Assembly (NCBI RefSeq): GCF_003851685.1
Contig: NZ_CP027727.1
Location: 3,224,001-3,288,000 of the forward strand
DNA length: 64,000 nt
Origin: Pseudomonas sp. R5-89-07
GTDB lineage: Bacteria > Pseudomonadota > Gammaproteobacteria > Pseudomonadales > Pseudomonadaceae
Direction: 5' to 3'
How positions within the stretch are numbered: the first letter of the stretch is position 1; each line of letters begins with the position of its first letter. Positions 23,958 to 33,095 of the stretch are shown here, one piece after another. The position numbers were made by a program, and so were the translations under genes. Below the pieces are notes generated by a model that made no database searches, was not told the DNA's origin, and was given only the letters and a program-made list of their open reading frames with translations.

Positions 23958-26663
23958 TCATGGAACGGACGCCAACGCAAAGCCACGCTGCAAATCCTCG
24001 AGCAAGGCCGCCACATCTTCCAGGCCGATATGCAGCCGTACCACCGGGTTCAACCCACGGTCCGCCGCACTGTCGCGGTCCTGGGTGTCGGCCACGGTGA
24101 CCAGGCTTTCGTAGCCGCCCCATGAGGCGCCCAGTCCAAACAGCTGCAGGCTATCGATGAAACGTTCCAGGTAGCCGCCGTCTGCATTGACCATCTCAAA
24201 CGACAACAGCCCATTGCTGCCAGTGAAGTCCCGGCGCCAGAGGGCATGCCCAGGATGTTCGGGGAGCGCGGGATGAAACACCCGCTTGACCTGCGGTTGC
24301 GTCTGCAACCACTGCGCGATCTGCACCGCCTGGCGTTCGTGCACGTCCAGGCGTGACGCCAAGGTGCGGGCGCCACGCAGGATCAGGTAGGCGTCGTCGG
24401 CGCTCACCGCATTGCCAAAGGTATCGCTCATTCGACTCAGCGCCGGCCAGGCGGCCGCGGTGGTGCACACGCTGCCCATCATCACGTCGCTGTGGCCGCC
24501 GAGGTATTTGGTCAGGGCCATGATCGAAATATCCGCACCCAATGCCAGGGGCCGGTACAGGTAGCCAGAGCCCCAGGTGTTATCGACGGCCAGCAGGATC
24601 CCGCGAGGCTTGCACAACGCTGCCATCGCCGGCAGGTCGCACAGCTCATACAACAACGAACCCGGCACCTCGGCGTAGACCAGCCGGGTGTTGGCCCGCA
24701 GCTGGTTTTCCAGGCCCTGGCCGTCGGGCGAGAAATAACTCACCTCGACGCCGAACGGCTGGAGAAACTCCCGCGCCAGCTTGCGCACCGGTGAATACAC
24801 CGCATCGGTGATCAACACATGGTCACCGGGGCGCAGGTAGGCCAGGAACACCTGGGCCGCCGCCGCCAGGCCCGTGCCGTACAGCCGCGTGCGATGGCCA
24901 CCTTCCAGCTCAGTGACTAGGTCTTCCAGGGCGTGGGCCGTCGGGTTGCCCCGCGCGCCGTAACTCAGCACCCGCTCGCTGTCACGCCGGGCCCGGGCGT
25001 CGCGCATCTGCGCCAGGTTGTCGAACAGCACCGTACTCAGACGCGTAATCGGCACATTGACCGCGCGGCCGCCGTGGCCCTTTTCAGTCCGTGCGGCGTG
25101 GATCAACCGCGTACGCACCCGCGACACCGGCGCCAACGGCTTGAGGCTGGCGATTTCCGCCGTGCTCATCTGCGCCAGCAGGCCGATTTCCCAGGCCAGG
25201 TACTGGCGCGCGGCGTCCTTGTTACCGCTGTGGCGGTCGTGAGTGAAGAACAGAAAGTCGATGCATTGCTCGTCGGGCAGCGTGTGAGGGCCTGCATGGA
25301 CCGGCAGACCGGCCGCGGCCCAGGCCGCAAAACCACCGTCGAGCAAGCGTGCCGAGCGCCCCTGCGCGGCAAAGGCCGCCAGGGCGGGGTCATCCGCCAC
25401 CAGCACCAGGGGGCGATGATCCGGCTTGAGTCGCGAACGAATCGACCAGCGGGCGCCGGCAATATGCCCTTGGCGATACGCCATGCTGGGGCGCAGGTCG
25501 ACCAGGTCCACATCATTCAATGCCAGCGCCAGGGCCGCGGCGCTGATCAACGGCAGCGGTTCATACGCCACCGGCTGGGCGGTCGGCAACGCCAGGCCAC
25601 TGTCGATGCCGCCTTTCAATACGTAGGCGTGATGCCCCAACTGGCGCAGCCAACTGGCGACGATGGGCGCACGCACACCCTCGCTGTCCACCACGACTAC
25701 CCGCGCCTGACGCACGCCGATGTAAAGGTCGGTGGCCTGGATCAACTGCCCCCCCGGTGTATGTTGCGCGCCCGGCAAGCTGCCGGCGACGAACTCCTCC
25801 AGGGTGCGCACATCGCACAGGAACAGGCTGCGTTGCGTATCGTCGGCCCACTGGCGCACCTGATCCGCAGAGACCTGTTCCACCCCTGCCCGCTCAGCCA
25901 ACTGCCCTGCGGCCTGGCGCTGCCGGCCCAGGTCCGGGCTGACGTGCTCGGCATAACGCCGCGTACTGCCGTGCTCCAGCGGGAAGTCTTCCAGGTACCA
26001 GCCCTGTGTGCCGTTTTCCAGCGCGTAGATCGGGTTCTTCAACCCCAGGTTGATCAAGGTCTGCGCGCCGATAATGCTGCGGGTCCGCCCGGCGCAGTTG
26101 ATGACGATCGGGGTGCTGTCATCCGGCACCAGGTCATGCACCCGATAGCCCAGCTCACCATTGGGACAGCAGATGGAACCGGGAATGGTCATCTTGCGGT
26201 ACTCCTCGAACGGTCGCCCGTCCAGCAGCACCAGCGGTTCGCCCCGCGCCTGCCACTCGGCCAGTTGCCGCGCGGTGATGTGGGGTGTGTGGCTGGCCGC
26301 TTCGACCAACTCGCCGAAGGCCTTGGACGGCACATGCACCCCAGCGAACAGCTGCAGGCCGGCCGCCTGCCAGCCATCGGCCCCGCGCTCCAGCACATGC
26401 ACACGGCTGTAGCCCAGCGCCTGCAACCGCGTCGCCGCTGACCTTGCGACCTCCCCGCCGTCCTGGTCGTAGATCACCAGGCGCACCTGCGGATTGGGCG
26501 CCAGGCGGCGTGCTTCCAGCTCCAGGCGGCTGTAGGGCAGGTTCACCCCGTGAAACAGGTGGGCCTCGCCGTATTGCCCGTGTTCGCGCACGTCGAATAC
26601 CGCGATTTCCTGCCTGTCGAACAGCCATTGCTGCAGTTGATGCGGGGTGATGGTCTGGCTCAT
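23958..26663 (-). CDS. Rhodanese (four modules)-cystathionine beta-lyase fusion
   Basis: One uninterrupted frame of 901 residues. Residues 1-460 hold four rhodanese-like modules. Only the second has a catalytic loop (CAGRTRS, Cys190); the equivalent loops in the others lack Cys. A linker (AAARQYLAWEIGLLAQMS) leads at about residue 505 to a complete Cys/Met-metabolism PLP enzyme. Its blocks include SYGARGNPTAHALEDLV and LTKYLGGHSDVMMG, with the PLP lysine near residue 719, and GLGASWGGYESLV marks the cystathionine beta-lyase type. A lyase releasing sulfide or persulfide next to a sulfurtransferase implies channelled sulfane sulfur. It could also be a recent fusion of two adjacent genes. Confidence 0.88.
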   Translation of the reverse strand: MSQTITPHQLQQWLFDRQEIAVFDVREHGQYGEAHLFHGVNLPYSRLELEARRLAPNPQVRLVIYDQDGGEVARSAATRLQALGYSRVHVLERGADGWQAAGLQLFAGVHVPSKAFGELVEAASHTPHITARQLAEWQARGEPLVLLDGRPFEEYRKMTIPGSICCPNGELGYRVHDLVPDDSTPIVINCAGRTRSIIGAQTLINLGLKNPIYALENGTQGWYLEDFPLEHGSTRRYAEHVSPDLGRQRQAAGQLAERAGVEQVSADQVRQWADDTQRSLFLCDVRTLEEFVAGSLPGAQHTPGGQLIQATDLYIGVRQARVVVVDSEGVRAPIVASWLRQLGHHAYVLKGGIDSGLALPTAQPVAYEPLPLISAAALALALNDVDLVDLRPSMAYRQGHIAGARWSIRSRLKPDHRPLVLVADDPALAAFAAQGRSARLLDGGFAAWAAAGLPVHAGPHTLPDEQCIDFLFFTHDRHSGNKDAARQYLAWEIGLLAQMSTAEIASLKPLAPVSRVRTRLIHAARTEKGHGGRAVNVPITRLSTVLFDNLAQMRDARARRDSERVLSYGARGNPTAHALEDLVTELEGGHRTRLYGTGLAAAAQVFLAYLRPGDHVLITDAVYSPVRKLAREFLQPFGVEVSYFSPDGQGLENQLRANTRLVYAEVPGSLLYELCDLPAMAALCKPRGILLAVDNTWGSGYLYRPLALGADISIMALTKYLGGHSDVMMGSVCTTAAAWPALSRMSDTFGNAVSADDAYLILRGARTLASRLDVHERQAVQIAQWLQTQPQVKRVFHPALPEHPGHALWRRDFTGSNGLLSFEMVNADGGYLERFIDSLQLFGLGASWGGYESLVTVADTQDRDSAADRGLNPVVRLHIGLEDVAALLEDLQRGFALASVP

Positions 26664-26729
26664 GGAAGTCCCAACAATTAAAGAGAAAGGTGGGGGGCAA
26701 GCCCTAACGCCAGTCAGTCAAGGCTTTTT

Positions 26730-26828
26730 TGTAGGAGCGAGCTTGCTCGCGAAGAACTCAGAGCCACCGCGTTTATCCAAAATGAACGCGTTGCCTGGAC
26801 GTTTTTCGCGAGCAAGCTCGCTCCTACA
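26730..26828. repeat. REP-like inverted repeat (TGTAGGAGCGAGCTTGCTCG type)
   Basis: TGTAGGAGCGAGCTTGCTCG and mirror-image CGAGCAAGCTCGCTCCTACA flank a 59-bp spacer. It lies between the dioxygenase gene and the rhodanese-lyase gene, interrupting an otherwise tight operon. It may attenuate or process the transcript. Confidence 0.92.
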
Positions 26829-26857
26829 TAGGGCTTGCCCCTCCCGCAGGGGAACGA

Positions 26858-27451
26858 TCAGTAGGCGCGAATCGACGGCGCCATCTGCGAGGCGTTGTAG
26901 TTGAGGATGCGGCCGTCCGCTTCCACGCCGTAACGGCCATTCAACGATTCCAGGGGCAAGCCGTAGAGATGGAAGTGCAAGGTCGCCTGCTCGCCTTCAA
27001 CCTTGATCCCGTGCAGATCTTCGCCAAGAAAAGAGATCGAAGTGCCCGGCTGCACGATCACTTCTTTTTCCAGGGTCAGGCTGGTGAAGCCCGGTTCGCG
27101 GCCCTCGTCGTTGCGCGCATAGACGTAGTTGATCTCCTGGCCTTCAATCGCGCTGATGATCGCCCAGGTCTCGTGGTTGTGCGGGATTGTACTTTTGCCC
27201 GGCAACAGCGAGTTCAGGTACAGGGTCGGCGTGTCGCCGTCATCGTTGAGGCGATAACGGAACGCCGTGCTGCCCTGCCCCGGCACCGGTGCGGGGAAAT
27301 GGTCGAAGTTGAACAGGTCGCGGCGTTCGGCCAGGCGCTCCAGCAGCCCAACGATTTCTGCCAGCGCCGCGCGGTCTACGCCACGCTGGTTGATCACGCG
27401 GATCTGTTGCAAAAACGCTTCGATGACGGCGGCACGGTTCTCGGTACTCAT
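26858..27451 (-). CDS. Thiol dioxygenase (cysteine / 3-mercaptopropionate dioxygenase family)
   Basis: 197 residues with the cupin fold of cysteine dioxygenases. The three-histidine iron site is visible: His91 and His93 in STIPHNHETWAI, and His147 in EDLHGIK. The family adds O2 to a thiol to give a sulfinate (cysteine sulfinate or 3-sulfinopropionate). Bacterial members often prefer 3-mercaptopropionate, and the residue pattern alone does not settle it. The gene lies 16 bp after the ABC ATPase gene, so it belongs to the uptake operon. That implies that the transported compound, or a product of it, is a thiol. Confidence 0.87.
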   Translation of the reverse strand: MSTENRAAVIEAFLQQIRVINQRGVDRAALAEIVGLLERLAERRDLFNFDHFPAPVPGQGSTAFRYRLNDDGDTPTLYLNSLLPGKSTIPHNHETWAIISAIEGQEINYVYARNDEGREPGFTSLTLEKEVIVQPGTSISFLGEDLHGIKVEGEQATLHFHLYGLPLESLNGRYGVEADGRILNYNASQMAPSIRAY

Positions 27452-27467
27452 GACAAATTTCCTCGGG

Positions 27468-28292
27468 TCAGACAGACAGGCTGTAACGGCTCAAATTGGC
27501 CAGCAGGTAGGGGTCGTGGACAGTCGGGCCACGGCGCCCCGAATCGCCCAGGGCATGGCGCAGGAACGTCTGGGTGCGCTCGCTGGCCGGGTTCTGGAAG
27601 ATCTGTACGGCGCTGCCGTGCTCGACAATCACACCGTTTTCGGTGAAGTACACGACATCGCTGATCTCTTCGGCGAAGCGCATTTCGTGAGTGACAAGCA
27701 CGCACGTCATGCCTTCCTCGGTGAGCTCGCGGATCACTGTCAGCACTTCGCCGACGGTTTCCGGGTCGAGTGCCGAGGTCACTTCATCGAACAGAATCAG
27801 CTCCGGTCGCATCGCCAGGGCACGCGCGATCGCCACGCGCTGCTGCTGACCACCGGACAGTTGGCCAGGGTAAGCATCAGCTTTGTGCTCCATGCGCACC
27901 TTGGCCAGCAGCGCCCGCGCGTCCTTTTCCGCATCGGCACGGTTGCGCCCGAGCACCTTGCGCGGGGCGATCACCAGGTTTTCCAGCACCGACAAGTGCG
28001 GGAACAAGTTGTATTGCTGGAAGACAAAGCCGACGCGCTTGCGCAGTGCGATGCGCTGGGCTTCCTGCGCCAGCGTTTCGACCTGCGTCTGGCCCACGCG
28101 GATGATGCCGCGCTGGGGCTGCAACAGCCCGGTGATGCAGCGCAGAATCGTGGATTTGCCCGAGCCCGACGGGCCGATGATAGAGACCGCCTGGCCGCGC
28201 AGCACTTCCAGGTCAATACCCTTGAGCACCGGGTTGTCACCAAACGACAGGTGCACATCGCGCAGGCTCACCAGCGGTTCAATAGAAGGCAT
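27468..28292 (-). CDS. Polar amino-acid ABC transporter ATPase
   Basis: The ATG at 28292 has GGAG eight bases upstream and overlaps the permease stop by 14 bp. The 274-residue product has Walker A GPSGSGKST, the Q-loop (FVFQQYNLFPHLSV), signature LSGGQQQRVAIAR, Walker B ELILFDEVTSALD and the switch His in VLVTHEM. These are the marks of HisP/GlnQ-type ATPases of polar amino-acid importers. It couples to the two permeases directly upstream and to one or both binding proteins at 32287-33917. The C-terminal 35 residues (RRGPTVHDPYLLANLSRYSL) extend past the usual end. Confidence 0.93.
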   Translation of the reverse strand: MPSIEPLVSLRDVHLSFGDNPVLKGIDLEVLRGQAVSIIGPSGSGKSTILRCITGLLQPQRGIIRVGQTQVETLAQEAQRIALRKRVGFVFQQYNLFPHLSVLENLVIAPRKVLGRNRADAEKDARALLAKVRMEHKADAYPGQLSGGQQQRVAIARALAMRPELILFDEVTSALDPETVGEVLTVIRELTEEGMTCVLVTHEMRFAEEISDVVYFTENGVIVEHGSAVQIFQNPASERTQTFLRHALGDSGRRGPTVHDPYLLANLSRYSLSV

Positions 28293-28962
28293 AACGGCGC
28301 TCCAGGTGTTGGGTGAGTCGTGAGATCGGGTAGCAATAGGCAAAGAACAGCACCAACAGGCTCAGGTAGATCACCACCGTGAAACCGGTCATGTTCACCG
28401 TGTTGCTGGCGATCTGCGCGGTGTCGATCACGTCATGCACCCCCACCAGCGAGGCCAGTGCGGTGCCCATGGTGACCACCGCGTACAGGTTCATCCAGGG
28501 CGGCAACATGCGCTTGAAGCACTGCGGCAGGATGATCGAGCGGAACAACTGGCCACGGGTGAAGGCCAGCGAGCGCGCTGCTTCCCACTGGGTGCTGGGG
28601 ATCGAACCGATGGCGCCGCGGAAGATCTCCGCCACGTTGGCACTGGCCGGCAACGCCAGGCCGAGGGTGACCTTGACCCAATCGGGAAACGACACGTAGC
28701 TGCTGCCGATGCGGATCTCGAACGGAAACACATAGGTGGTGAAATAGATCAGCACCAGCCACGGCGCATTGCGAAATACTTGCACCCACAGCCGCGCGAC
28801 GAACCCCAGGGGCGACAGCGCCAGTGCGCCGATCAACAGGCCCAGCACCGAACCGATGGCAATCGCCAGCAGGCTGATCAGAATGTTCTGGCCAAACCCG
28901 GCCACCAGCGCCGGTGACCATTGCAGCAAGGCCGACAGCACCGGGAATGAATCAATGGCCAT
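28279..28962 (-). CDS. Amino-acid ABC transporter permease (second)
   Basis: 227 residues of the HisM/GlnP type, with about five membrane spans. The EAA loop is AIGSIPSTQWEAARSLAFTR, and the protein continues GQLFRSIILPQCFKRMLPP. The N-terminus is MAIDSFPVLSALLQWSPALV. The gene overlaps the preceding permease gene (stop 28952) by 11 bp and the ATPase gene by 14 bp. With its partner it should form the heterodimeric inner-membrane channel. Confidence 0.93.
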   Translation of the reverse strand: MAIDSFPVLSALLQWSPALVAGFGQNILISLLAIAIGSVLGLLIGALALSPLGFVARLWVQVFRNAPWLVLIYFTTYVFPFEIRIGSSYVSFPDWVKVTLGLALPASANVAEIFRGAIGSIPSTQWEAARSLAFTRGQLFRSIILPQCFKRMLPPWMNLYAVVTMGTALASLVGVHDVIDTAQIASNTVNMTGFTVVIYLSLLVLFFAYCYPISRLTQHLERRYAFY

Positions 28963-29677
28963 AGCCGGGCATCCTCAGGCGCGCTTCAAGCCAGCGCCCC
29001 ACGCAATTGACGATAAAACTCAACAGGCCGAAAAAGCCCAGGATCAGGATCATCAGCTCCAGCACGTTGTCGCTCTGGGTCCAGATCATGATCGCCGCGT
29101 AGGTGATATCGCCCACCGCAATGGCCGAGGCCACGGCGGTCATTTTCACCAGGTCGATCAGGTTGTTGATCAGCGACGGCAAGGCAAAGCGCAACGCCAG
29201 CGGCAGTTGCACGTTCCACAGCAATTGGCGGCGGCTGAAGGCCAGGGAACTGGCGGCCTCCAGCGTCACGGCGGGCACCGCCTCGATGCCGGCGCGCAAG
29301 GCTTCGGCATGAAACGCGCCCTTGTGCAGGGAAATCACGATCACCACCCAGGCGAACGGCGTCAGCGGGTTGGCCGCGCCGACCGCCTGGGTCAGCAGCA
29401 TGTTCAGCACCAGGAACGCACAGTACAGCTGCACCAGGGTGGGTGTATTGCGCGTAACTTCGATGAATACCCGCGCAGGCCTGGCCAACCACGGGTTGCC
29501 CGAGGTGAGCAATGCCGCCAGGCTGATGCCCGCCAGCAGGCTGCCAATGACAGTGAACAGGCACAGCAAAGCGGTGGTCAACGCACCCTGCACCAAGGAG
29601 CCGCGCTGGTAGGCGTCGAGCAGGAAGTTGTAGTTCAGGCCGATGTCGGCGGCCCAGTGCACCAAGAGTTCCATCAT
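28952..29677 (-). CDS. Amino-acid ABC transporter permease (first)
   Basis: The ATG at 29677 overlaps the aminotransferase stop (ATGA), giving 241 residues beginning MMELLVHWAADIGLNYNFLL. It has several membrane spans (ALTTALLCLFTVIGSLLAGI) and an EAA-like loop around AGIEAVPAVTLEAASSLAFS. It is a HisQ/GlnP-type permease and partner of the next gene. Overlaps on both sides show a strictly co-translated operon. Confidence 0.92.
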   Translation of the reverse strand: MMELLVHWAADIGLNYNFLLDAYQRGSLVQGALTTALLCLFTVIGSLLAGISLAALLTSGNPWLARPARVFIEVTRNTPTLVQLYCAFLVLNMLLTQAVGAANPLTPFAWVVIVISLHKGAFHAEALRAGIEAVPAVTLEAASSLAFSRRQLLWNVQLPLALRFALPSLINNLIDLVKMTAVASAIAVGDITYAAIMIWTQSDNVLELMILILGFFGLLSFIVNCVGRWLEARLRMPGYGH

Positions 29678-30876
29678 TGCAACTGCCCGCACGCGCTGGC
29701 GATACGTCGCGCGGCTTCAGCCACGCTGTCAGTCGCCGTGGCGATGGACAGGCGAAACCACGGTGACAGGCCATAGCCGCTGCCCGCCACCACCGCCACG
29801 CCCTGCTCCAGCAGCCAGGCGACGACGTCGGCGTCGTTGTCGATACGCAGGCCATCCGGGCGCAGGCGTCCCAGCAGCCCGGCGCAGCGCACAAAGACGA
29901 AGAAGCCGCCTTGGGGCTCAAGGACTTCCAGGCCGTCAACCTGCCTCAGCGCCTGGACCAGCCGGTCCCGACGCAACTGGTAAGTGGCGACCTGTTCTGC
30001 GAGAAAATCCAGCCCGCCGGAATACGCCGCCAACGCGGCGGCCTGGCCCACCGAGGAAGCGCCGGAAGTGGACTGCGATTGCACCACCACCATGGCGTCG
30101 GTAAGGGTTTGCGGCCCCGCGCCGAAGCCGATACGCCAGCCGGTCATGGCATAGGTCTTGGACACCCCACCTACCAGCAGGCAACGCGCTTGCAGGTCCG
30201 GGGCCACATTCAACAGGTTCTGCACCGGGCGGCCGTCAAAACGAATGTGTTCATACAGTTCGTCCAGCAGGATCAGCACCTGCGGATAGCGGCGCAGCAC
30301 CTCGGCCAACGCGGTCAGCTCGGCTTCGCTGTACACCGCGCCACTGGGGTTGCCCGGACTGTTAAGGATCAACCAGCGCGTGCGTGGGTTGACGTGCCGT
30401 TCCAGTTGGGCCGGCAGCAGCTTGCAACCCTGCTCCAATCCACATTCGATCAACACCGGCTCGCCGCCGTTGAAGCGCACGCTGTCCGGGAACGATGGCC
30501 AGTACGGCGTCGGCACCAGCACTTCGTCGCCGTCATCCAGGGTAGCGGCGAAGGCATTGAAGATGATCTGCTTGGCGCCATTGGCGATCACAATCGATGC
30601 CAGCGGATAGTCGAGGTGATTCTCCTCGGCCAACTTGCGCCGTACCGCAATGCGCAAGGCCTTCACGCCCGGCGTCGGCGTGTACTTGGTGGCGCCGCCT
30701 GCAATGGCTGCATAGGCGGCCAGCTTGACAGGTTGCGGCGTGTCGAAATCCGGCTCGCCGGTGGTGAGGTCGAGGATATCGCGCCCGGCCTCGCGCAGTT
30801 CGGTCGCGCGGGATTTGGCGGTGGCGTTGGCCGACAGCGACACCCGTTGCACGCGTTGGGACAGGCGCACAGTCAT
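29674..30876 (-). CDS. Class I/II PLP-dependent aminotransferase
   Basis: 400 residues of fold type I, subgroup I. The PLP lysine lies in VGGVSKTYAMTGWRIGF. Other blocks are LTTGEPDFDTP, TKYTPTPG and LNSPGNPSGAVYSEAELTAL. It resembles the AspC/AlaT/ArAT aminotransferases of oxo-acid metabolism. It overlaps the FAD-dehydrogenase gene (ATGA) upstream and the permease gene downstream. In this operon it plausibly links an imported amino acid to a 2-oxo acid, for example cysteine with 3-mercaptopyruvate; that substrate is an inference from the neighbours. Confidence 0.9.
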   Translation of the reverse strand: MTVRLSQRVQRVSLSANATAKSRATELREAGRDILDLTTGEPDFDTPQPVKLAAYAAIAGGATKYTPTPGVKALRIAVRRKLAEENHLDYPLASIVIANGAKQIIFNAFAATLDDGDEVLVPTPYWPSFPDSVRFNGGEPVLIECGLEQGCKLLPAQLERHVNPRTRWLILNSPGNPSGAVYSEAELTALAEVLRRYPQVLILLDELYEHIRFDGRPVQNLLNVAPDLQARCLLVGGVSKTYAMTGWRIGFGAGPQTLTDAMVVVQSQSTSGASSVGQAAALAAYSGGLDFLAEQVATYQLRRDRLVQALRQVDGLEVLEPQGGFFVFVRCAGLLGRLRPDGLRIDNDADVVAWLLEQGVAVVAGSGYGLSPWFRLSIATATDSVAEAARRIASACGQLQ

Positions 30877-32294
30877 GGCTGTACCTCGAGGACTTTGCCG
30901 GGGTTGAGCACGTTGTGTGGGTCGAGCGCTTGCTTGATACGGCGCATCAGATCCAGCTCCACAGGGCTTTTGTAGCGACCCAGCAGGCCGACCTTGCGCT
31001 GGCCGATCCCATGTTCAGCACTGATCGAGCCGCCATGGGCATGGGCGCTGTCGTGCACCAGCGCGCTCAATTCGGTGTAGTGCGCCATGTGCGCCTCTGC
31101 CGTCGAATCCAGCGGATGCGCCACGTTGTAATGCAGGTTGCCGTCGCCCAGGTGGCCGAAGGTGAAATGGCGCACACCGGGAAAATGCTGCTGGAGCAGT
31201 GCATCGGTGTGAGCCACGAAGGCCGCCACCTGGGAAATCGGCACCGAGATATCGTGCTTCATGGTGTGCCCGGCACGTTTCTGCGCCTCGCTCATGTTCT
31301 CGCGCAGCAGCCACAGGGCCTGGCTTTGCCCCAGGCTCTCGGCGATCAGGGCATCGCTGACCAATTGCTGCTCGAAGGCGTCGCCCAGCACCCGCTCGAA
31401 GGCTTCGCGGGCATGGCTTTCGCCATGGTTGTCCGAAAGTTCGATCAGGGCGAACCAGGCTTGGCTCGCGGTTTTGAACGGCTGCGGGCCCTGCGGGAAC
31501 TGGTCGCGCAGCAGGGCCAGGCAATTGGCGCTGAGCAACTCGAAGGCCGTCAGGTTAGCGCCGAAACCGGCACGGGCATGGGACAGGAACGCGACGGCCT
31601 GGGCCAGCTCATCGAACGCCAGCAGCGCCGTGGCCTGGGCCAAGGGCTGCGGGAACAGCTTCAAGGTCGCGGCGGTGATAATGCCCAGCGTGCCTTCGCT
31701 GCCGATGTAGAGATCGCGCAGGTCGTAGCCGGTGTTGTCCTTGCGCAAACCGCGCAGGCCATGCCAGATCTGGCCTTGCGCAGTCACCACTTCCAGGCCC
31801 AGGGTCAGTTCGCGGGTATTGCCGTAACGCAGTACCGCCGTGCCACCGGCGTTGGTGCCGAGATTGCCGCCAAGGGTGCAACTGCCTTCGGCTTCCAGGC
31901 TCAGGGGAAACAGGCGACCTGCCGCGCGCGCAGCCGCCTGGACGTCGTGCAGGATGCAACCGGCTTCCACCGTCAAGGTGTCATTGTCAGTATCGACCTC
32001 GCGCACGCGATTCATCCGGTCCAGCAACAGCAACACCGCACGCCCACTGGCATCCGGCGTGGCGCCGGCCATCAGGCCGGTGTTGCCGCCCTGCACCACG
32101 ACCGGCGCCTTCACTGCCACACAGGCACGCACCACCGCTGCCACTTCTTCAGTGTTGGCCGGGTGCACTGCCGCGACGACCTGGCCGGTGTAGCGCCCTT
32201 GCTTGTCGGTCAGGTAATGCGCCGCCTGCGCGCTGCTTTGCACATGGGCGCTGCCGAGCAGATGTTGCAGGGTGGCGAACAGCGCATCACTCAT
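30873..32294 (-). CDS. FAD-linked 2-hydroxyacid dehydrogenase (D-lactate/D-2-hydroxyglutarate dehydrogenase family)
   Basis: The ATG at 32294 overlaps the preceding stop by 8 bp and gives 473 residues. The FAD-binding PCMH domain (about 35-220) shows VVVQGGNTGLMAGATPDASG and SLEAEGSCTLGGNLGTNAGG. The C-terminal oxidase domain shows HFTFGHLGDGNLHYNVAHP and SAEHGIGQRKVGLL, the metal/substrate site of the GlcD/D2HGDH family. Such flavoproteins oxidise D-2-hydroxyacids to oxo acids and pass electrons to the respiratory chain. Beside a thiol dioxygenase and an aminotransferase, a mercapto-hydroxyacid such as 3-mercaptolactate is a testable substrate. Confidence 0.9.
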   Translation of the reverse strand: MSDALFATLQHLLGSAHVQSSAQAAHYLTDKQGRYTGQVVAAVHPANTEEVAAVVRACVAVKAPVVVQGGNTGLMAGATPDASGRAVLLLLDRMNRVREVDTDNDTLTVEAGCILHDVQAAARAAGRLFPLSLEAEGSCTLGGNLGTNAGGTAVLRYGNTRELTLGLEVVTAQGQIWHGLRGLRKDNTGYDLRDLYIGSEGTLGIITAATLKLFPQPLAQATALLAFDELAQAVAFLSHARAGFGANLTAFELLSANCLALLRDQFPQGPQPFKTASQAWFALIELSDNHGESHAREAFERVLGDAFEQQLVSDALIAESLGQSQALWLLRENMSEAQKRAGHTMKHDISVPISQVAAFVAHTDALLQQHFPGVRHFTFGHLGDGNLHYNVAHPLDSTAEAHMAHYTELSALVHDSAHAHGGSISAEHGIGQRKVGLLGRYKSPVELDLMRRIKQALDPHNVLNPGKVLEVQP

Positions 32295-33093
32295 GGCTGT
32301 ACTGCTCGTGCAAATCGCGCAGGGCCTGGGACGGCGCCATGCCGGTGCGCTCGCCCAGGGCAATCAGGAAGCCGCTTTTATGCCAGCCCTTCACGATGGC
32401 ATCGAGCCTGGCTTGGGTGTCGTGCTCGCCTTTGCGAATCCAGATCACCGATTTCGACGGAATCAAGTCCCCCGGCAACGGGATCTCATAACCGGCCCAC
32501 TCGGCATCGCTGAGCAATGCGTGCATGGTCGGGCTGACGTGCACCGCCGCCACACAGCCATTGCCGCGCAACGACAGCAGCGATTCGGACTGGCTGCGGA
32601 ATGCCTTGATCTGCGCGCCGTAAGTCTCTTGCAACGGCTTGATGAAGTTGCTGCCCTGGGACACGCACACCGGTTGGTCCTTGAGGTCGGCCCACTGTTT
32701 GATAGCCGAACCTTTGCGAATCAACGCCGCACCGCCGACTTCTTCGTACGGCGTGGGCACGTAGTCCAGGATCTCGGCGCGCTCTTCGGTGAATTGCATA
32801 TTGGCGATCAGAATGTCGACTTTGCCCTGCTGCAGAAACTGCACACGGTTGGGTGCCAACACCGAAACGGTGTTGGTCTCGACACCCAGCGCCTGGCCGA
32901 CGGCCTTGGCCAGTTCCACGTTGTAACCCAGGTGCTCGCCGGTCTTCGGGTCGAGCGTGCCGAATGGCGGCCCGCTGAGGATCACCCCGACACTGATGGC
33001 GTGGCGCTGGCTGATCTTGTCGAGGGTGGCGTCGGCATGCGCGAAGCCTGCGCACAGGGCCAGGCCGAGGGCGGCCAGGGTTTTGATCTGCAT
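32287..33093 (-). CDS. Amino-acid ABC transporter substrate-binding protein (second of tandem pair)
   Basis: The ATG at 33093 gives 268 residues with a signal peptide (MQIKTLAALGLALCAGFAHA, cleavage HA-DA), so it is periplasmic. It is a family 3 solute-binding protein: ATLDKISQRHAISVGVILSG, then NRVQFLQQGKVDILIANMQF in the hinge region. It lies two bases after the stop of a close paralogue (33096-33917) with nearly the same motif order. It should deliver substrate to the permeases at 28279-29677. Confidence 0.92.
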   Translation of the reverse strand: MQIKTLAALGLALCAGFAHADATLDKISQRHAISVGVILSGPPFGTLDPKTGEHLGYNVELAKAVGQALGVETNTVSVLAPNRVQFLQQGKVDILIANMQFTEERAEILDYVPTPYEEVGGAALIRKGSAIKQWADLKDQPVCVSQGSNFIKPLQETYGAQIKAFRSQSESLLSLRGNGCVAAVHVSPTMHALLSDAEWAGYEIPLPGDLIPSKSVIWIRKGEHDTQARLDAIVKGWHKSGFLIALGERTGMAPSQALRDLHEQYSHE

Positions 33094-33095
33094 GC

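Noticed and set aside
22255..24114. Long rightward frame opposite ggt
   Set aside because: Same reasoning: ggt is complete with a signal peptide and catalytic Thr on the other strand.
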